Shown piece by piece: positions 1 through 12,484 of a stretch of 64,000 bases of DNA. The notes under the pieces were generated by a model. It was not told the DNA's origin. It saw only the letters and a program-made list of their open reading frames with translations, and searched no databases. Position numbers and translations under genes: made by a program. Position 1 is the first letter of the stretch; every line of letters starts with the position of its first letter. The stretch is from Cacajao melanocephalus (Eukaryota; Chordata; Mammalia; Primates; Pitheciidae): positions 1 to 64,000 of the forward strand of contig CAUYLG010076801.1 in assembly GCA_963573385.1 (NCBI GenBank), in the 5' to 3' direction.

Positions 1-58
1 TGCACTCCTGCGTGGGTCAGGCGCGAAACTCTGTCTCAAAAAAAAAAAAAAAAAAAAA
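1..58 (+). mobile_element. Alu 3' end (cut by window edge)
   Basis: The last ~38 bp of an Alu right arm (a degenerate 'gcgaaactctgtctc') run into a poly-A tail of about 20 A. The rest of the element lies before the window. Confidence 0.85.
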
Positions 59-65
59 GGAAATG

Positions 66-252
66 TGAAGATTACATTAGCTCATTGAATTCTCATCAGA
101 TTCCTATGAGGTAGGTACTATCATTAATCCCATTCTATAGATGAGGAAATTTAGGCTTAGAGAGACTGTCCTGTCTCTAAGTAGCAGACCTGAGACATGA
201 ACTCAGGCATTCTGACTCAAAAATATGTGACCTTAACCACAAAAATAACCTT
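66..252 (-). mobile_element. MIR SINE
   Basis: Antisense MIR. 'gaggtaggtactat', 'agatgaggaaat', a worn 'aacycaggcattctgactc' and 'gaccttaaccac' occur in the order of the reversed MIR consensus. Divergence is high, as expected for a mammalian-age SINE. Confidence 0.8.
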
Positions 253-483
253 ACTTCTCTGGTCTCTTAGAGTCCAGGCTCTAGTCCTTAATGATACAAG
301 ACTGGAACCTAGTATTATCAGTATTTGCAAAGCTTGTCAGGCACTTGAGAGGCTGATTAAAAAGCCAGAAGACCACTTTATTAATTTACTATTCAAGAGA
401 TGAAACTGTGCATCGGCACACAATACATTCTGTTGTGCAGATAAGAACATCAAAAAAAACAATGATGACTACAATCACCTGGG
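253..483. other. Unique sequence
   Basis: No recognisable repeat or gene signal. The 68-codon frame across 197-403 starts inside the MIR and has no protein-like features. Confidence 0.5.
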
Positions 484-770
484 TGTATGCCATGTTCAGG
501 GCAATTTAGGCTCATCTTATCTCACAACCCTTTAAAGTTGATTTTGTTAGCCCAGCTTCACCGACAGAAAGATTTTTAGAATGCATAGTAAAAACTCAAA
601 GCATTTTAGCTGCTACTGGTGTAATGATTATTACTAACAGGAGAACTAGGAGCAGAGTGCTGATGTTTAGGAATGTTCCCAGTAGTTTCTACTGGTAAAT
701 ATCAGAGGCAGGCTAGAAACGAACCCAGGTCTATCTGATTCCAGAGATCACATTTTTCATGATTGAACCT
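484..770 (-). mobile_element. MIR-like SINE, disrupted
   Basis: Two antisense MIR-like parts are visible: 'tctcacaaccctttaaag' near 520-535, and 'gaacccaggtctatctgatt' near 721-740. About 150 bp between them is poorly matched, so this could be one decayed MIR or two. Confidence 0.5.
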
Positions 771-1390
<620 letters not shown>

Positions 1391-1420
1391 TGAAGGTGCC
1401 CTGATCCTCTTGACTGGATT

Positions 1421-1672
1421 CAGAACATATTATTATTATTGTTTTCATCAACTTTTATTTTAAGTTCTGGGGTCCATGTGCAGGATATGCAGGTTTCTTC
1501 ACAGGTAAACATGTGCCGTGGTGGTTTGCTGCACAGATCAACCCATCACCTATGTATTAAGGCCAGCTTCTATTAGCTATTCTTCCTGATGCTCTCCCTC
1601 CCCCCACCCCCCGACAGGCTCCAGTATGTGTTGTTCTTCCCCATGCGTTCATGTGTTCTCATCGTAGAACAT
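1421..1672 (-). mobile_element. L1 3' end, 5'-truncated
   Basis: Reverse of the L1 3' UTR: an (ATT)n tail, 'ttttaagttctggggt', 'acatgtgccgtgg', the C-rich run that is the complement of the 3' UTR G-tract (1596-1613), and 'gtgttctcatcg'. An older primate L1P/L1M copy. Confidence 0.85.
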
Positions 1673-2229
1673 AGGACTCTCTTATCATATTATTCTCTTC
1701 TCTTACCTGGATCTCTTATGGGGTCTCTTACAACAAGGTACTTCTTCAGCGGGCTCAGGTATGATGATATATGCGGAGTCTTACAGGAAGTCTAATGTTG
1801 ACCCAGGCCCCTGTCTCTGGGTTGGAGGAGTATTTTGAGGAACACTTTCTTCCATGTGAAGAGAGACTTTGTGGTGGCAAAGTGGAAAGAGCTTCACAGT
1901 TGATTTTGAGGGGCTTGAGGTCTATGGTGAGTCAGTGAATAAGCAGGAGAGGCATAAGAGAACACTGGCATTGGAGATTAGCTATTGGGAAAATGATAGT
2001 AAGACAGTGGCAACTGAGAAGAGAGGAGCAGAAAGAAATAATTTCATGCTGCGTTTCTGGAGAAGGTGTAGAGGCTGGTTACAAGAGGACAAATAGGGAA
2101 GATCACTTCAGCTTCAGACACTATGGATTTGGAATGTGGCTGGAACTTATTTTACTTGAATGTGTTTTTCTCCCTTTGCATTGCAAAGCAAATTTGATTT
2201 GCACAGTTAAAATATTTGGCGAAGTAAAG

Positions 2230-2230
<1 letters not shown>
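1673..2230. other. Unique sequence
   Basis: No repeat family recognised. Short overlapping frames (75 and 108 codons) run into the (TA)n tract and look like chance. Confidence 0.5.

Positions 2231-2275
<45 letters not shown>
2231..2275. repeat. (TA)n microsatellite
   Basis: About 21 uninterrupted TA units ending in 'tatgtatgtt'. Long pure TA tracts are prone to length change and can extrude cruciforms. Confidence 0.95.
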
Positions 2276-2279
<4 letters not shown>

Positions 2280-3410
2280 TTATGTCCTTATGACTTTATA
2301 CAAAGGAATAGGGTTTTAGACATTTATGTGCAAATATATAAATATTTACCAAAAAAACCTTTAAAGGATTAAACAAATTTTACCAATATGAGAGGAGAAA
2401 ATGGAGAAGCAGATAAAAATAGACTTGAAAAAGTTCAGCTAACCATAGTAATTAAGTTAAAAATGACCTGAAAATGTAAAACTATAGGGAATGCATTTGA
2501 AAACTGCTTCTAAAGCAGCAAAACAGAACACTCGATATTATTCAGTAATGTGGCTGCATATTGGAATAGATGTATTTGGTATATGGGAGTTCTAACATGT
2601 TTAAACTGATTTACTAGAAGAAGTCAATAATTTAACAGGACCCATAGTTGCAACAGGGCACTTTGATACGGTTAGGAGACGTCATGAGCTTGGACATACA
2701 ATCAAGTCAATGAGTGAAAAATACAGAGTGGAAAGTTGCTGTTTTGTAATCAGAGTCTGTGCTCTGATAACCGTAACACAATAGAAACAAGACAACCAAG
2801 AACAAACAAAATCAAAGCCAACTAACCATTTTCAGATCAGTATTTAAAACACATGCTTCTTGAAACTTCTGGGTATTTGGAAATGTGAGGAGCAAGGTGA
2901 AGGCCAGTGAGGTAGTGCTGAGTGACGTCTGCCTATGGAGGCTAATGCAGGGGAATGGCCGTGCAAACAGGAGAGAAAGTGCAGAGGCTAGGGCAGAGCC
3001 TTTGGAAACACCCACATCTCAGAGACAGGAAAAAGGAAGAATTGGGGCATTTCGACAGGTAGAGGAAATGGGAAGTTCTGGGAAGTACCAGAGAGGCCAA
3101 GTGTTCTCTAGGTTCATTGGGAAGGTGTTTGGCAGCATTGGACACTGGAGAATCACAGAGAATGGTGTCTGGAAGCACGTTGCTGGGCGTGGTCATCGGA
3201 GGTTATTAGAGCAACAGTCACAGAGATCAGTGAGCCTGAAGGATGTCAGGGGTGGGGTGAGTGGAAGGCGAGGCAGAGGGTACCTAAGAAGACGCTGATG
3301 ATGGAAAAGAGAGAGATATATAGAGAGAGTGAAAGAGACAGAAGACCTCTCATTTTGAATCTTGTAATCACGTTTTCCCTATAAGCTTTGGGAAGGCCAA
3401 TATTAGTGAG
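2276..3410. other. Unique sequence with GA-rich patch
   Basis: Mostly unique. A GA-rich patch occurs at about 3306-3345. A 137-codon plus frame (2885-3298) overlaps antisense frames and has no recognisable domain, so I do not call it a gene. Confidence 0.45.
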
Positions 3411-3580
3411 ACAAGAAAAAAAGGTGTGCAGGATATGAACAGATGCTTGATATCTGACAGCCTTAAGGCCAGCACAGGCCAGCAAGCATAGAGGAGAAAG
3501 TCTCAAAGGCAGCACATTCAAAAGCGTGTTCTGCAAAACACTTGTGTGCAGGATGTTAACAGGTGTTTGGTGAGCAGAGA
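3411..3580. repeat. Spaced direct repeat, ~120 bp apart
   Basis: 'gtgtgcaggatatgaacag' near 3424 recurs as 'gtgtgcaggatgttaacag' near 3545. Each is followed by a similar 'atgcttg'/'gtgtttg' segment. This may be an internal duplication or part of an unrecognised LTR. Confidence 0.5.
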
Positions 3581-3726
3581 CCTGAGTGGCTTCTCTCTTA
3601 CAAAATGGTGTGAGTCTTTTCTGTCCCACAGGAGAGGAATCCTCAAAGTTCACTGCCTGCATCCTGAACAGCAGACCAGCAGGTCTGTCCTTTGTATTTC
3701 CACTTCTTTTCTGGTTTACTGAGGGG

Positions 3727-3750
3727 GTGTGTGTGTGTGTGAGTGTGTGT
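3727..3750 (+). repeat. (TG)n microsatellite
   Basis: Short TG run with one GA interruption. Confidence 0.9.
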
Positions 3751-4576
3751 CCACCTGTGTGTTGGGCTATCCCTTTGTTATTTTCTTATGTTTTGTCTGT
3801 CATTGCTGTGTATGAAAGTGGTGCAGAGGACATGTCCAAGATGGACCCAACTGTGCCTTTTGGGCCACAAGTTCTAGGCAGAATTCTTTCCCACAGGACA
3901 TGTTGCAGCTTTGTGCTCTGTGACTCTCCAAGACGGGAATGACCTATGCTCTATTTCCCAGTTCATGTGACCATGGGAGTCCTCCTTCACGGTGCTCCTT
4001 CTGTCACCTATTCTGTGAATCACACTTTGGGAAGGTTATAAATGAGATGAAAATGATGGGAAGCTTCTTTAGAAAATCTATAAAACATATTTGAATGAAG
4101 AGCGGGAGGAGGAACGGCTGCTCCAGGAGCCCCTTGTGGCTGGGTGTGCCAGGAACGGCAGGAAATCAGCCCAGTGGTGTAGGGAGGCTGCCTGGAGGGC
4201 TGTCAGCAATCTCATCCAGGAATGGAAGTGGAAGGAACTTTATTTTCTATAAGGCCTTGGAGCTGAGATTGCCCAGGGAAGGACACAGCCTAAGGAGGCC
4301 CTGTGGGTGAGGCTGAAGAAGTTAACTCTAATAACACTAAGCCTTTGCCATCTGTCCTTTTACCAGGGTGACCCTTTTACCAGGATTCTGCTTACTGTAG
4401 TGAAGGCACTCATACACACCTATGCATCTGCCATGTTCCCAAACTAGTTTCAGAGGAAAGGGTGCCCAGGTGACGGCAGCGGATGCTCCTCATTCATGGG
4501 CATGGTCTAGGGAAGAGAATTCTGCTTCTTCCTTGGATGGTGATGCAAGAGGAGATGTTACTGTGGATATTCATTA
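3751..4576. other. Unique sequence
   Basis: No repeats or genes identified. Frames of 118 and 71 codons lack protein features. Confidence 0.45.
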
Positions 4577-4810
4577 GCCCACTCATGGAACAAATATTTA
4601 CTGGGTTTTTGCTGTGTGTCTGATCACCCAGTAACCAGGAAGGAGATGACATTGATACAAAGTGAACAAAAAAGCAGTTCTAGATCTTATAAATTTGGAG
4701 TCTAGCAGAGGAGACAAATAACCCTACAGCTGAAATGAGTGGGATGAGACCCCTGGCACAGGAAGTTCAGGGAGATACGGGAGGCAAAGGAAAGACATCA
4801 TCTCAGAGGG
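4577..4810 (-). mobile_element. L2 LINE 3' region
   Basis: Antisense L2 3' end. A worn 'ggaacaaatatttactggg', 'acaaagtgaacaaaa' and 'agtctagcagaggagacaaa' follow the reversed L2 3' UTR order. Confidence 0.7.
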
Positions 4811-4987
4811 CAATTTAGGGTAGATGTGGTGGGGGGGCGGGAGACTGCTTTCCAGGCTGAGGGCCGAAAGATGGATTAGACAGGTAAGGCAGATGATGTA
4901 TAAATTCCAGGCCAGAAAAAGAGAAATGATAATCCTTTAGAGGAACTGAAAGACATTCAACATGGATAAACATAGAGTCCTGGGTGA

Positions 4988-5008
4988 GGGGTTGGGTGGG
5001 GGTGGGGG
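4988..5008 (+). other. G-quadruplex motif
   Basis: Four G-runs of 4, 3, 5 and 5 are joined by loops of 2, 1 and 1 nt. Such short loops predict a stable parallel quadruplex. Confidence 0.7.
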
Positions 5009-5757
5009 AGTGAGCGAGACAAGGCCCAGGCAGGCACCGCCCAGATCTCGGGGCAGAAGTCCTGGCCTGCACAGCAAAACTCCCAAGCCTGGGCGTCGCT
5101 CTTGAAGGCTCTGATAGTTTCTGGTTTCTTCCTACACTGATTTTGCCTGCTTTGTTCTCCTCTCCAGCTCCCCTTCACTTCCCCACCCTTTACAGCTGCC
5201 CTTTAGAGACTTTGACTCATCCTGCAGGGATGGGAAGTTTGGGGGTCATCCTGGGAGGGACCTGCCCACTGTGGTGGGAAGACAGCAGTCAGGCAGGTGG
5301 ATCTAGTGCTGGAAAGTGATGGTCCTGGCTTGAAGGAGTTATCCGAGGCAGGTGACTCATCAGGAAGATTTCACAAGGGTGGGGATCGTCCAGAGGACAA
5401 AACATGACAACAGGGAAACTAAGTGCAGACAACAGGAAGAAACTGAGGCAGACGGTCTGTCGGTGATGGCAGGAGGGCTGGCCATTGGGACCATGGTATA
5501 GTGGGTCCTTCTTACTGGATCTGGGATTGTAGAAATGTGACTCTCAAGGCACACCAGCAAGTGTGTGCTGAGGTTGAGTCACTTGAACTTGAGAACCTAG
5601 GGTGCTCCAAGCTTCTAGCTAGGACGACCAGAGATCCTAACCCGGCCAAGCCTGGCAGTAGAGGTCAGGGCCTCACTCTGAAGGGAGAAGGAGTCTAGGC
5701 CAGGGAGCCATGGAGGGCGTTCATTTTTCTGCTTCCAACCCTTAGCTCTTTATTGGA

Positions 5758-5765
5758 TGACGTCA
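5758..5765. promoter_or_regulatory. Consensus CRE palindrome
   Basis: Perfect TGACGTCA, the CREB/ATF dimer site, retaining its CpG. It sits just upstream of an L2 3' end. There is no promoter context. Confidence 0.35.
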
Positions 5766-5770
5766 GCCTT

Positions 5771-6088
5771 GACCTCTCCCCTGCCTATTACGGTTCCCTG
5801 CCTAGTGAACGCTCTCTCTCTTCCTTCTGCTCTCAGCCTGAATGTCTCCTCCTCAGTGAAGCCATTCCCAGCCCCCTAGCCAGGCCAGGGACCCCTTGCT
5901 GTGGGTTCCTACGCCTCTGGGGTTTCCCTCTGCACTGTCTAGAGAGTTATCGGAGCAGTTACTTCTGCCTGTCCTCCCTAGGCAGGGAGCCCAATGAGGG
6001 TAGGGTCTGTCTTCTGCTAATCGTTCCACTTCTACTGTCGGCACCCAACAGGAGCATGACAATATCTGCTGAAAGAATGAATTAATGA
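5771..6088 (+). mobile_element. L2 LINE 3' end
   Basis: 'tgtctcctcctcagtgaagc', 'ggcagggagcccaatgaggg' and the terminal 'gaaagaatgaattaatgaat' match the L2 3' UTR and its tandem tail. Confidence 0.8.
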
Positions 6089-7053
6089 ATATTTCCAAAC
6101 GCCTGCAGGACTTCTGTGAGATGACTCTTACTGCCATTTTCACAGGCTTAAAAACAACTGGCCTTCTTTCTCATTCTGTGTGTGCATTTTATATCTAGGC
6201 TGTTGATTGCAATAGAAATAAAAAGGGCTGCAGATATGAAGACTGTATGTGAACACTTCAAAAACAGACCCGCGTTCCCCACGGCCCTTGGGTCGGGTTA
6301 TGCTGCAGACATTAAATATGCTTTGAAAATGGTCAGCTGCGTGAGCCGGGCAGAAAGGGGGCCTGGGCGCAGCTTCGTGGAAAGCTGCCTTTCGGGGCAC
6401 GCACACTGCCTACTGCCTACTGCCTACTGCCCGGGATGCTGACAGCTCCGCAGCGCTCAGGTGGAGGTGATGCTAATGATCCAGGTGCCTTGTGCCATCA
6501 CATTTGAGAAAAGTGATCTCCTTAATAAGGCAGCAAAGCACGTCAAGATGAATGCCGCATTCAGGCCAGTGCAGGGAGCAGTTGATGGTGCTGGGAGAGC
6601 TCTTTGTTTCTCCCTGGCATGTGGCTGCACAGCCTTTGATGTTAGAATTTTGGCTCATTAATAACTAATTTACATTTCCCAGACAGCAAATTGCGATCTG
6701 ACACAAATTTATAAAAGAACTCCAAATGGTGAAACTCTCTTATACAATGAGTCCTTTGTGGGCTTTTTAATTTTTTTTCCCCCTAACTTAAGGAGTTTGT
6801 GATTAAAATTTTAATGCCATCATTGAAATCTCTTGGGCTACTTAAAAATAAAACACCATCTTATTTCCTTCCTCTCAGAGATCATGACAACTGGCTGTTC
6901 CTATGTGGATGCTGTAAATGCTACAATTGGTTTTTCATCTGCTCTGAGCCTCAGATAAAATAGGAGGTCCTTAGAGGGCCAGAGGAAAGCCCTGACGAAG
7001 GAACTGGCAGTGGCAGCAGCAGGAAGGCGGAGGTGCTGGGCTCTTCAGCTTCT
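6089..7053. other. Repeat-free block, candidate conserved non-coding element
   Basis: About 0.95 kb without a recognisable transposon. It mixes CpG-retaining pieces (6265-6450) with AT-rich homeodomain-like words ('attaataactaattta' at 6657-6672). Weak overlapping frames argue against coding. Candidate enhancer-like DNA by texture only. Confidence 0.4.
6405..6431 (+). repeat. 7-bp tandem repeat (ACTGCCT)x4
   Basis: Three perfect copies plus a fourth ending in C instead of T, inside unique DNA. Confidence 0.9.
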
Positions 7054-7362
7054 CCTTTTTCTTCTTCTTTTAAAACAGACAGCGTCCCACTCTGTTGCCT
7101 GGGCCGGAGTGCAGTGGTGTGATGGTAGCTCACTGTAGCCTCAAACTCTTGGACTCAAGCGATCCTCCCACTTCAGCCTCCCAAGGAGCTGAGATTATAG
7201 GCACACACCACCACACGTAGCTAATTTTTAGATTTTTTTTTTTGTAGATACAGGATCTCACTACGTTGCCCAGGCTGGTCTTGAGCTCCTGGCCTCATGA
7301 GAGCTTTCTGCCTTGGCCACCCAAAGTGTTGGGATTACAGGTGTGAGCCGCCATGCCCTGCC
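7054..7362 (-). mobile_element. AluJ, full length
   Basis: Antisense Alu with J-type left-arm words ('tcaagcgatcctcccac', 'acgttgcccaggctgg'). The poly-T tail is decayed. The TSD 'ttcagcttc' occurs at about 7044-7052 and 7365-7373. Confidence 0.85.
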
Positions 7363-9030
7363 TGTTCAGCTTCCGGATGCTTCTTTGCAGGTTACTGAGG
7401 TGGTAGATTTTGCATGAACTCATCTCATTGGCCTTTAGGGGTTCCAGAGGTGACTCTCACTTCTCCAGATGCCTAAAAGCCTGAATAGGTTATTTTGGCA
7501 ACACAAATGGGTGAATCAGAGCTACCAAGATAAGGGTTTTATATATTCATATACATATGTCATCTTTCCTCTTGGCTACATCTTAAAAGGCTGAATGCCT
7601 CAGAGAAAACATGGTGCTTTTTCTGTGTTTTACCTCATGTTTCTTTGGGAGAATATAGAGGTCAAAGGAAGTTGTAAACTAGCTCTTAGAAGACAAATCT
7701 AGGTACATCTTGATCTTCCACCTCCATCATTTATCTTTGCAAAAGACTGTCATTTTTTGTGTTGATGACTCACAGCTCTGTGGGGGAGGCAGTGCAGGGC
7801 TTTTCTCCCTGTGTGAGAAGGAGGAAATGCCATGTGTACCCAGCCATCTGGAAGCACCTTTTCTGACAAGAAAGGGAAGACTGTGCTCTAGGGAAAGATG
7901 GGACAGACCAGAAAAGTGGACCAGACAGCTGGCCGTGGGGAGAAAAGCAGGGTGGAGCCAGGGACACAAGACACTGGGTGGCTTGGCTGATTGCATCACG
8001 TCTGGCAAGAGCCTTGGTTCTACCGAGTTACTCTTTGCTTGGAGAAATAGTTTAGGGAATAGCCATGGGCTTGTTGTGTGGAATGGAAACATACCCATAA
8101 TGAAAAGACTTTTAAATTGGCACCACTTGAGGTCAGATTTCAAATGGTCACACAGCATGAGCCAAATTGACTACATGCAGAGAAGCAACAAGCCACCCCG
8201 GTTGCTTATATTATTTTAATAACAGAAAGAATGCATTAGGAATTCCAGGCAAGATTTCCACCTGGACACAGTCCCAGATTCTAACTCATCTGTGCATGCC
8301 TTTTCAAATCAGCCTTTCACAAAGAGGCTGTTTTTCTCTGCAATCTCTCTCCTACCCGTGAAGGAATCTGAGGTTCCTCCTTCCAGCTTTAGTTGTAGGA
8401 AGCAAAAAACCTGAGAGTCCTTCCCTGAGAAGGATGGCTCTGTGGAGGGCTGCTAAGAACTCTGTCGTGCTGTTCGGGGTGGCCTTCAATTCAAAGAACA
8501 AAGCCTATCCTGGGAGGTGGCGTGAGGCATGCCTGGCTCCCTTCTCGGGCTTGGACTGGCTTGGACATGGTGGCTCCTGGTATGGAGAGAGGACTAAGTG
8601 TGGTGACTATTCCTGTCAGTATCTGGGATGGGGCCTGGGTGTCTCTGAGTGATGTTCGGGCTCTGCTGCCTTCACTCATGTGGCAGGAAGGTGCCTATAG
8701 CTCTTGCCGACCACTCTGAGAGCCATGAGGCAGGAAGGAAAACCATGTGTGTGGCCTGATAATAATTAGGGTCGTTCTCTGCACCTGGAACACTGCTGAC
8801 ACTGAAAAATGAATGCTGCCATCATGCTTGTTAATTTTATCCTCTTGGGTCCCGAATGGCTCACTTAGCACTTGACTATTTTTCTAAGTCACAGAGACCA
8901 GACTAGATTTTTCTGGAAGGGAGTCAATTCTGTTCTCAGCCACAGATGGATCAAAAAAGAAAAATCCCTTCATTGCTTCCTACAACCTCCTGGCTGTGTT
9001 CTACTCACCTTCTTCAATCTGGGGTGGGGG
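7363..9030. other. Unique sequence, 1.7 kb
   Basis: No transposon recognised. The longest plus frame (7710-8219, 169 codons) overlaps antisense frames of 143 and 65 codons. It has no domain, Kozak context or codon bias that I can see, so it is treated as chance. Confidence 0.45.
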
Positions 9031-9035
9031 TGGGG

Positions 9036-9222
9036 CCTCTGGAGTCAGGTTAGGTTAGAATCTTGGCTCTACCAGCACTTGCCTCTAGTGAGCTTGGATT
9101 TGTTACTTAATCTTCCTGAGCTATTTTTCCCTCATTTGTTGCAAAACAAATGATAACAGTTGTTAAGAGGATTAATTGCAAAGTTCTTAGCACATGGCCT
9201 CACACATAGGAGGTGCTCAAAG
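9036..9222 (+). mobile_element. MIR SINE
   Basis: 'tcttggctctaccagcac', 'gttacttaatcttcctgag' and 'aagttcttagcacatggcc' follow MIR order. Confidence 0.8.
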
Positions 9223-9499
9223 GGAGGGTCGATGTCATTAAGAGACTTATCATGGAGTCAGGTATGAGAAGTCTCTGGAAGTGGAATCCTGGGAAATGAT
9301 GAAACAGGAACACCCTAAGCTGCTCCCCCGTGCCCACTTCTGGGGAAATGTCACCATCATTATGGCACCCGAATTTCTGGGCAATTAGGGATCTATGTTA
9401 GACTCAGACACCAACGGGAAGTGGCTTTCTGCCGATGGTGTTTATAACAAACCCCATGGACCAGCTCTCATAAAGAGAACCCAGCCTCCTGAGCAAACT
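9223..9499. other. Unique sequence
   Basis: No feature identified. Confidence 0.4.
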
Positions 9500-9605
9500 C
9501 AGCTGTGGAGTATAAGCTCCTTTAAGGGAAGGACCTCATTTACTTTGGTGCACTGCTTTGTCCTAGGCACAGTATGGCATATCATGAGCACTCAGTTTGA
9601 GGGGA
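9500..9605 (+). mobile_element. L2 LINE 3' end fragment
   Basis: 'tataagctcctttaaggg', 'ctttgtcctaggcacagta' and 'gagcactcagtttga' match the end of L2. The 144-codon frame at 9395-9829 crosses it and is not a gene. Confidence 0.65.
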
Positions 9606-10075
9606 AGAAAGTGACGATGGAGGAGCAAGGAGCTGAGGGCCCCGTGTCGATTCCTGGGTCAAGCTGCAACTCATGTGCTGCTGAGCACAGCCGAGGGAAA
9701 CAGAGCTTGCTATCAGAGGATATGAACTTGGTTCTTAGGGACTTGCTTTGGGCAATTGCAGAGTCACAAACTAAGATGGTTCTATTAATGGAAGCAAATG
9801 TCTTGGAACAGAGATTGCTCAGGATTTAGGGAAATAAGAAACTGATCCAGGAGACAGCTGTATTTTAGCTACACTAGTTAAAGGTTATCACCAGTTTCTT
9901 AGGGGGAGAAAATTTAGGATCAGGTTCAATTGTCTAAGAATATCTAGTGAAATAATAGACAGTTCTTATTACAGAATACCAGTCCATTCTTCTCAAAAAG
10001 TCTTCTTGTCAATTTCATATGGTGTTCAGTTAAAGACTTCCTCCAGATAATACTGACTGTTAGAATCAATGTTCT
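9606..10075. other. Unique sequence
   Basis: No feature identified. Confidence 0.4.
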
Positions 10076-10240
10076 AGCCTGGTGTGGTGGCTCATGCCTG
10101 TGGTTCCAGCTACTGAGAAAGAGGCTGAGGCAGGAGGGTCACTTGAGTCCAGGAAGTTGAGGCTACAATGAGCTATAAGTGAGTTATTGTACTCCAGCCT
10201 GGGTGAGAAAGACCCCATCTCTAAAAAAAAAAAAAAAAAT
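10076..10240 (+). mobile_element. Single-arm Alu (FLAM/FRAM-like)
   Basis: Only one Alu arm: it starts 'gcctggtgtggtggctc', goes directly to 'gttccagctactgagaaag', and ends 'actccagcctgggtgag' plus poly-A. Either a fossil monomer or an arm-deleted dimer of J age. Confidence 0.8.
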
Positions 10241-10319
10241 TAAGAACCAAGGATCTGCTATTCAAATGGGAATAATACTTGTATTACATTTTTGGCTTTG
10301 TTAAACCATAGTCACATAG

Positions 10320-10649
<330 letters not shown>

Positions 10650-12320
10650 ACTTCCATTTTATCTTCATATTATGCGTGAGAGGTTAGCAGGACAGAGAGA
10701 GTAACTAGTATTGTCCCACTTTTGTAGTTGAGAAATTCAGGTTACAGTTTACTTTATTATGAAGGGGCTGATTCTGGGTTTAGTTGGAGCAAGAAACTTG
10801 AGTTCCCAGCCTCAAGGTTCTTTGTCTACATCCTGTTAAATCATGGTTTAAACTGTCCAGACTGAAGACCCTGCGCCTACAGTCATATCATGGGCCATGC
10901 TTCTATCTTCCAGACCAGGAGCGTGGCCTGGTGGGATGGATAATCGCTGCTGTAAGGAAGGGTCCAGGAGAGGCTATGACAGGTGCACATGAAGATGAGG
11001 GGAGGGAAGAATTTTCAGACTATCCGTGCATAGCTGACTTTTGCTGAACCAGAAATCTCATCTTACAGCAGAACTTGGATCATGGGGGCAGGTTTTGAAA
11101 GGGGATCACTCAGTTTAAGTGGTGTCTGTGAATAGCAAAAGCAGCAGCTGAGCCTTGTCTAGTCTGCCCCGCCAAATCCAAAGAATCTGGGAACGCGATG
11201 ATGACAGAAGCCTTGGGTGATGACTGTAGCCATCACATATTTTGACTTTCATCAAATTACCAGCATGTCCAGACAGACAGGCCTTGCTCTCTGAGCCATC
11301 TGGTCAGTCCTGGAAGGACTGGTCTTCTGGGAGTCAGACAGAACTCTTGGCGAGGGCTTCTCTCTGCAGCTCTGGCCGATGTCACGAGTCTGCTGAGGGT
11401 CAAGGGTACGTTTTAAGTGGTCTGGCTTCCGGGAAGCTTATGGATGGTTTAACCCTGGAATGAGTGAAGCCAGGTGGGGAATTCTTGCATGAACTTTTTG
11501 AGAACATAGGGCATAGGTGGGCTGGGGTGTGATGGAGCTGAGTATGCTGATGTTTTAGCTCACAGTTCAGATTGTTGTCTCATGGTGACATGAAAGCGTT
11601 TTTAATCACAGGTAAACTCTTTCACTTTGGCACGTGGTAGACATTTGGACCTTGTGTTGCCATCCATCTTGAATCTCCTTGGGGTGAGGGTTGCAGAAAG
11701 AGTTAGCACCTGGCTAGGGAGAGCCTTGTGCAGACACTGGAGGGCGGGGCCTGCTCTGGCCACTCATTTCTTTGTTCTCATTAAGCCCATCTGTGACTTC
11801 CAAGTAAGTCCCCTGCACAGTTATCCACCTACCCTCCCTCTCTTCTTTCCCTGATGTGAAATTCAGGAGAGGAACAGCAGTGCCACTCTTTGATTTGGTG
11901 TCTTTGAAGCAAATCTAATAAGATATCAAATAAATGCAGCAGCTTATTATCTGAAGTAGATTTTACCCATTAGCCGAGGGTGGTGGTTGTTCTTTTTGTA
12001 AAACAATGAGGGCATTTTCCTGGATCCTGGGGTCCTTAAGTGAGAGCTGAAGGACCCTCCTTTGCGTGCTCTTTGTGTAGAGCTGTGACTTAGTAATGTG
12101 AACTCCAAAAATGCAGCAACAGGGGCTTCCCGTTGTCTTGCTGTCACACATGTTAAGGTATTGCTCTGATTCTGACAATCCAGTATTTCCAGATTTCTTG
12201 GGAAACCTGAAGTCATTTATAGTGATTTCTGGAAAAGATGTACTTCTCCTTGCCACCATTATGAAGAACAGGTTGTGATAATGAAAATGCTTCACTGGAA
12301 GTCATAGAGCTCCTGAGGTG
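10650..12320. other. Unique sequence, 1.7 kb
   Basis: Mostly unclassified; a possible MIR remnant lies near 10655-10745. Short frames (73, 75, 89 and 110 codons) have no recognisable domains. Confidence 0.4.
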
Positions 12321-12324
12321 GAAG

Positions 12325-12484
12325 GCCAGTGGGGTCATAGAAGGACTGTAGGCTTTGGACTCAGATACACCAAGGAGTAAATCCTAGCTCTCCAACATTG
12401 CGACTGGCAAGCTTTGGTTTTCTTGTCTATCAAATAAGGCTATTCACAACTACCTCATAAGGCAGTTGTGGGGATTAAATGAGG
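12325..12484 (+). mobile_element. MIR SINE
   Basis: 'ggactcagatacaccaagg', 'aaatcctagctctccaac' and 'tgtggggattaaatgag' match MIR in order. Confidence 0.75.

Larger units (their letters stand above)
4811..5770. other. Unique, partly G-rich sequence
   Basis: G-rich runs at 4826-4842 and 4988-5008; the second is a four-run G-quadruplex motif. No coding signal. Confidence 0.5.

Noticed and set aside
2885..3298. 137-codon plus-strand frame with antisense partner frames
   Set aside because: Low-complexity purine-rich DNA and overlapping frames on both strands. No domain seen.
7710..8219. 169-codon open frame, one of the longest in the window outside known repeats
   Set aside because: Overlaps antisense frames of 143 and 65 codons, has no recognisable domain, signal peptide or codon bias, and no visible splice or promoter context. 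A chance frame is the simplest reading.
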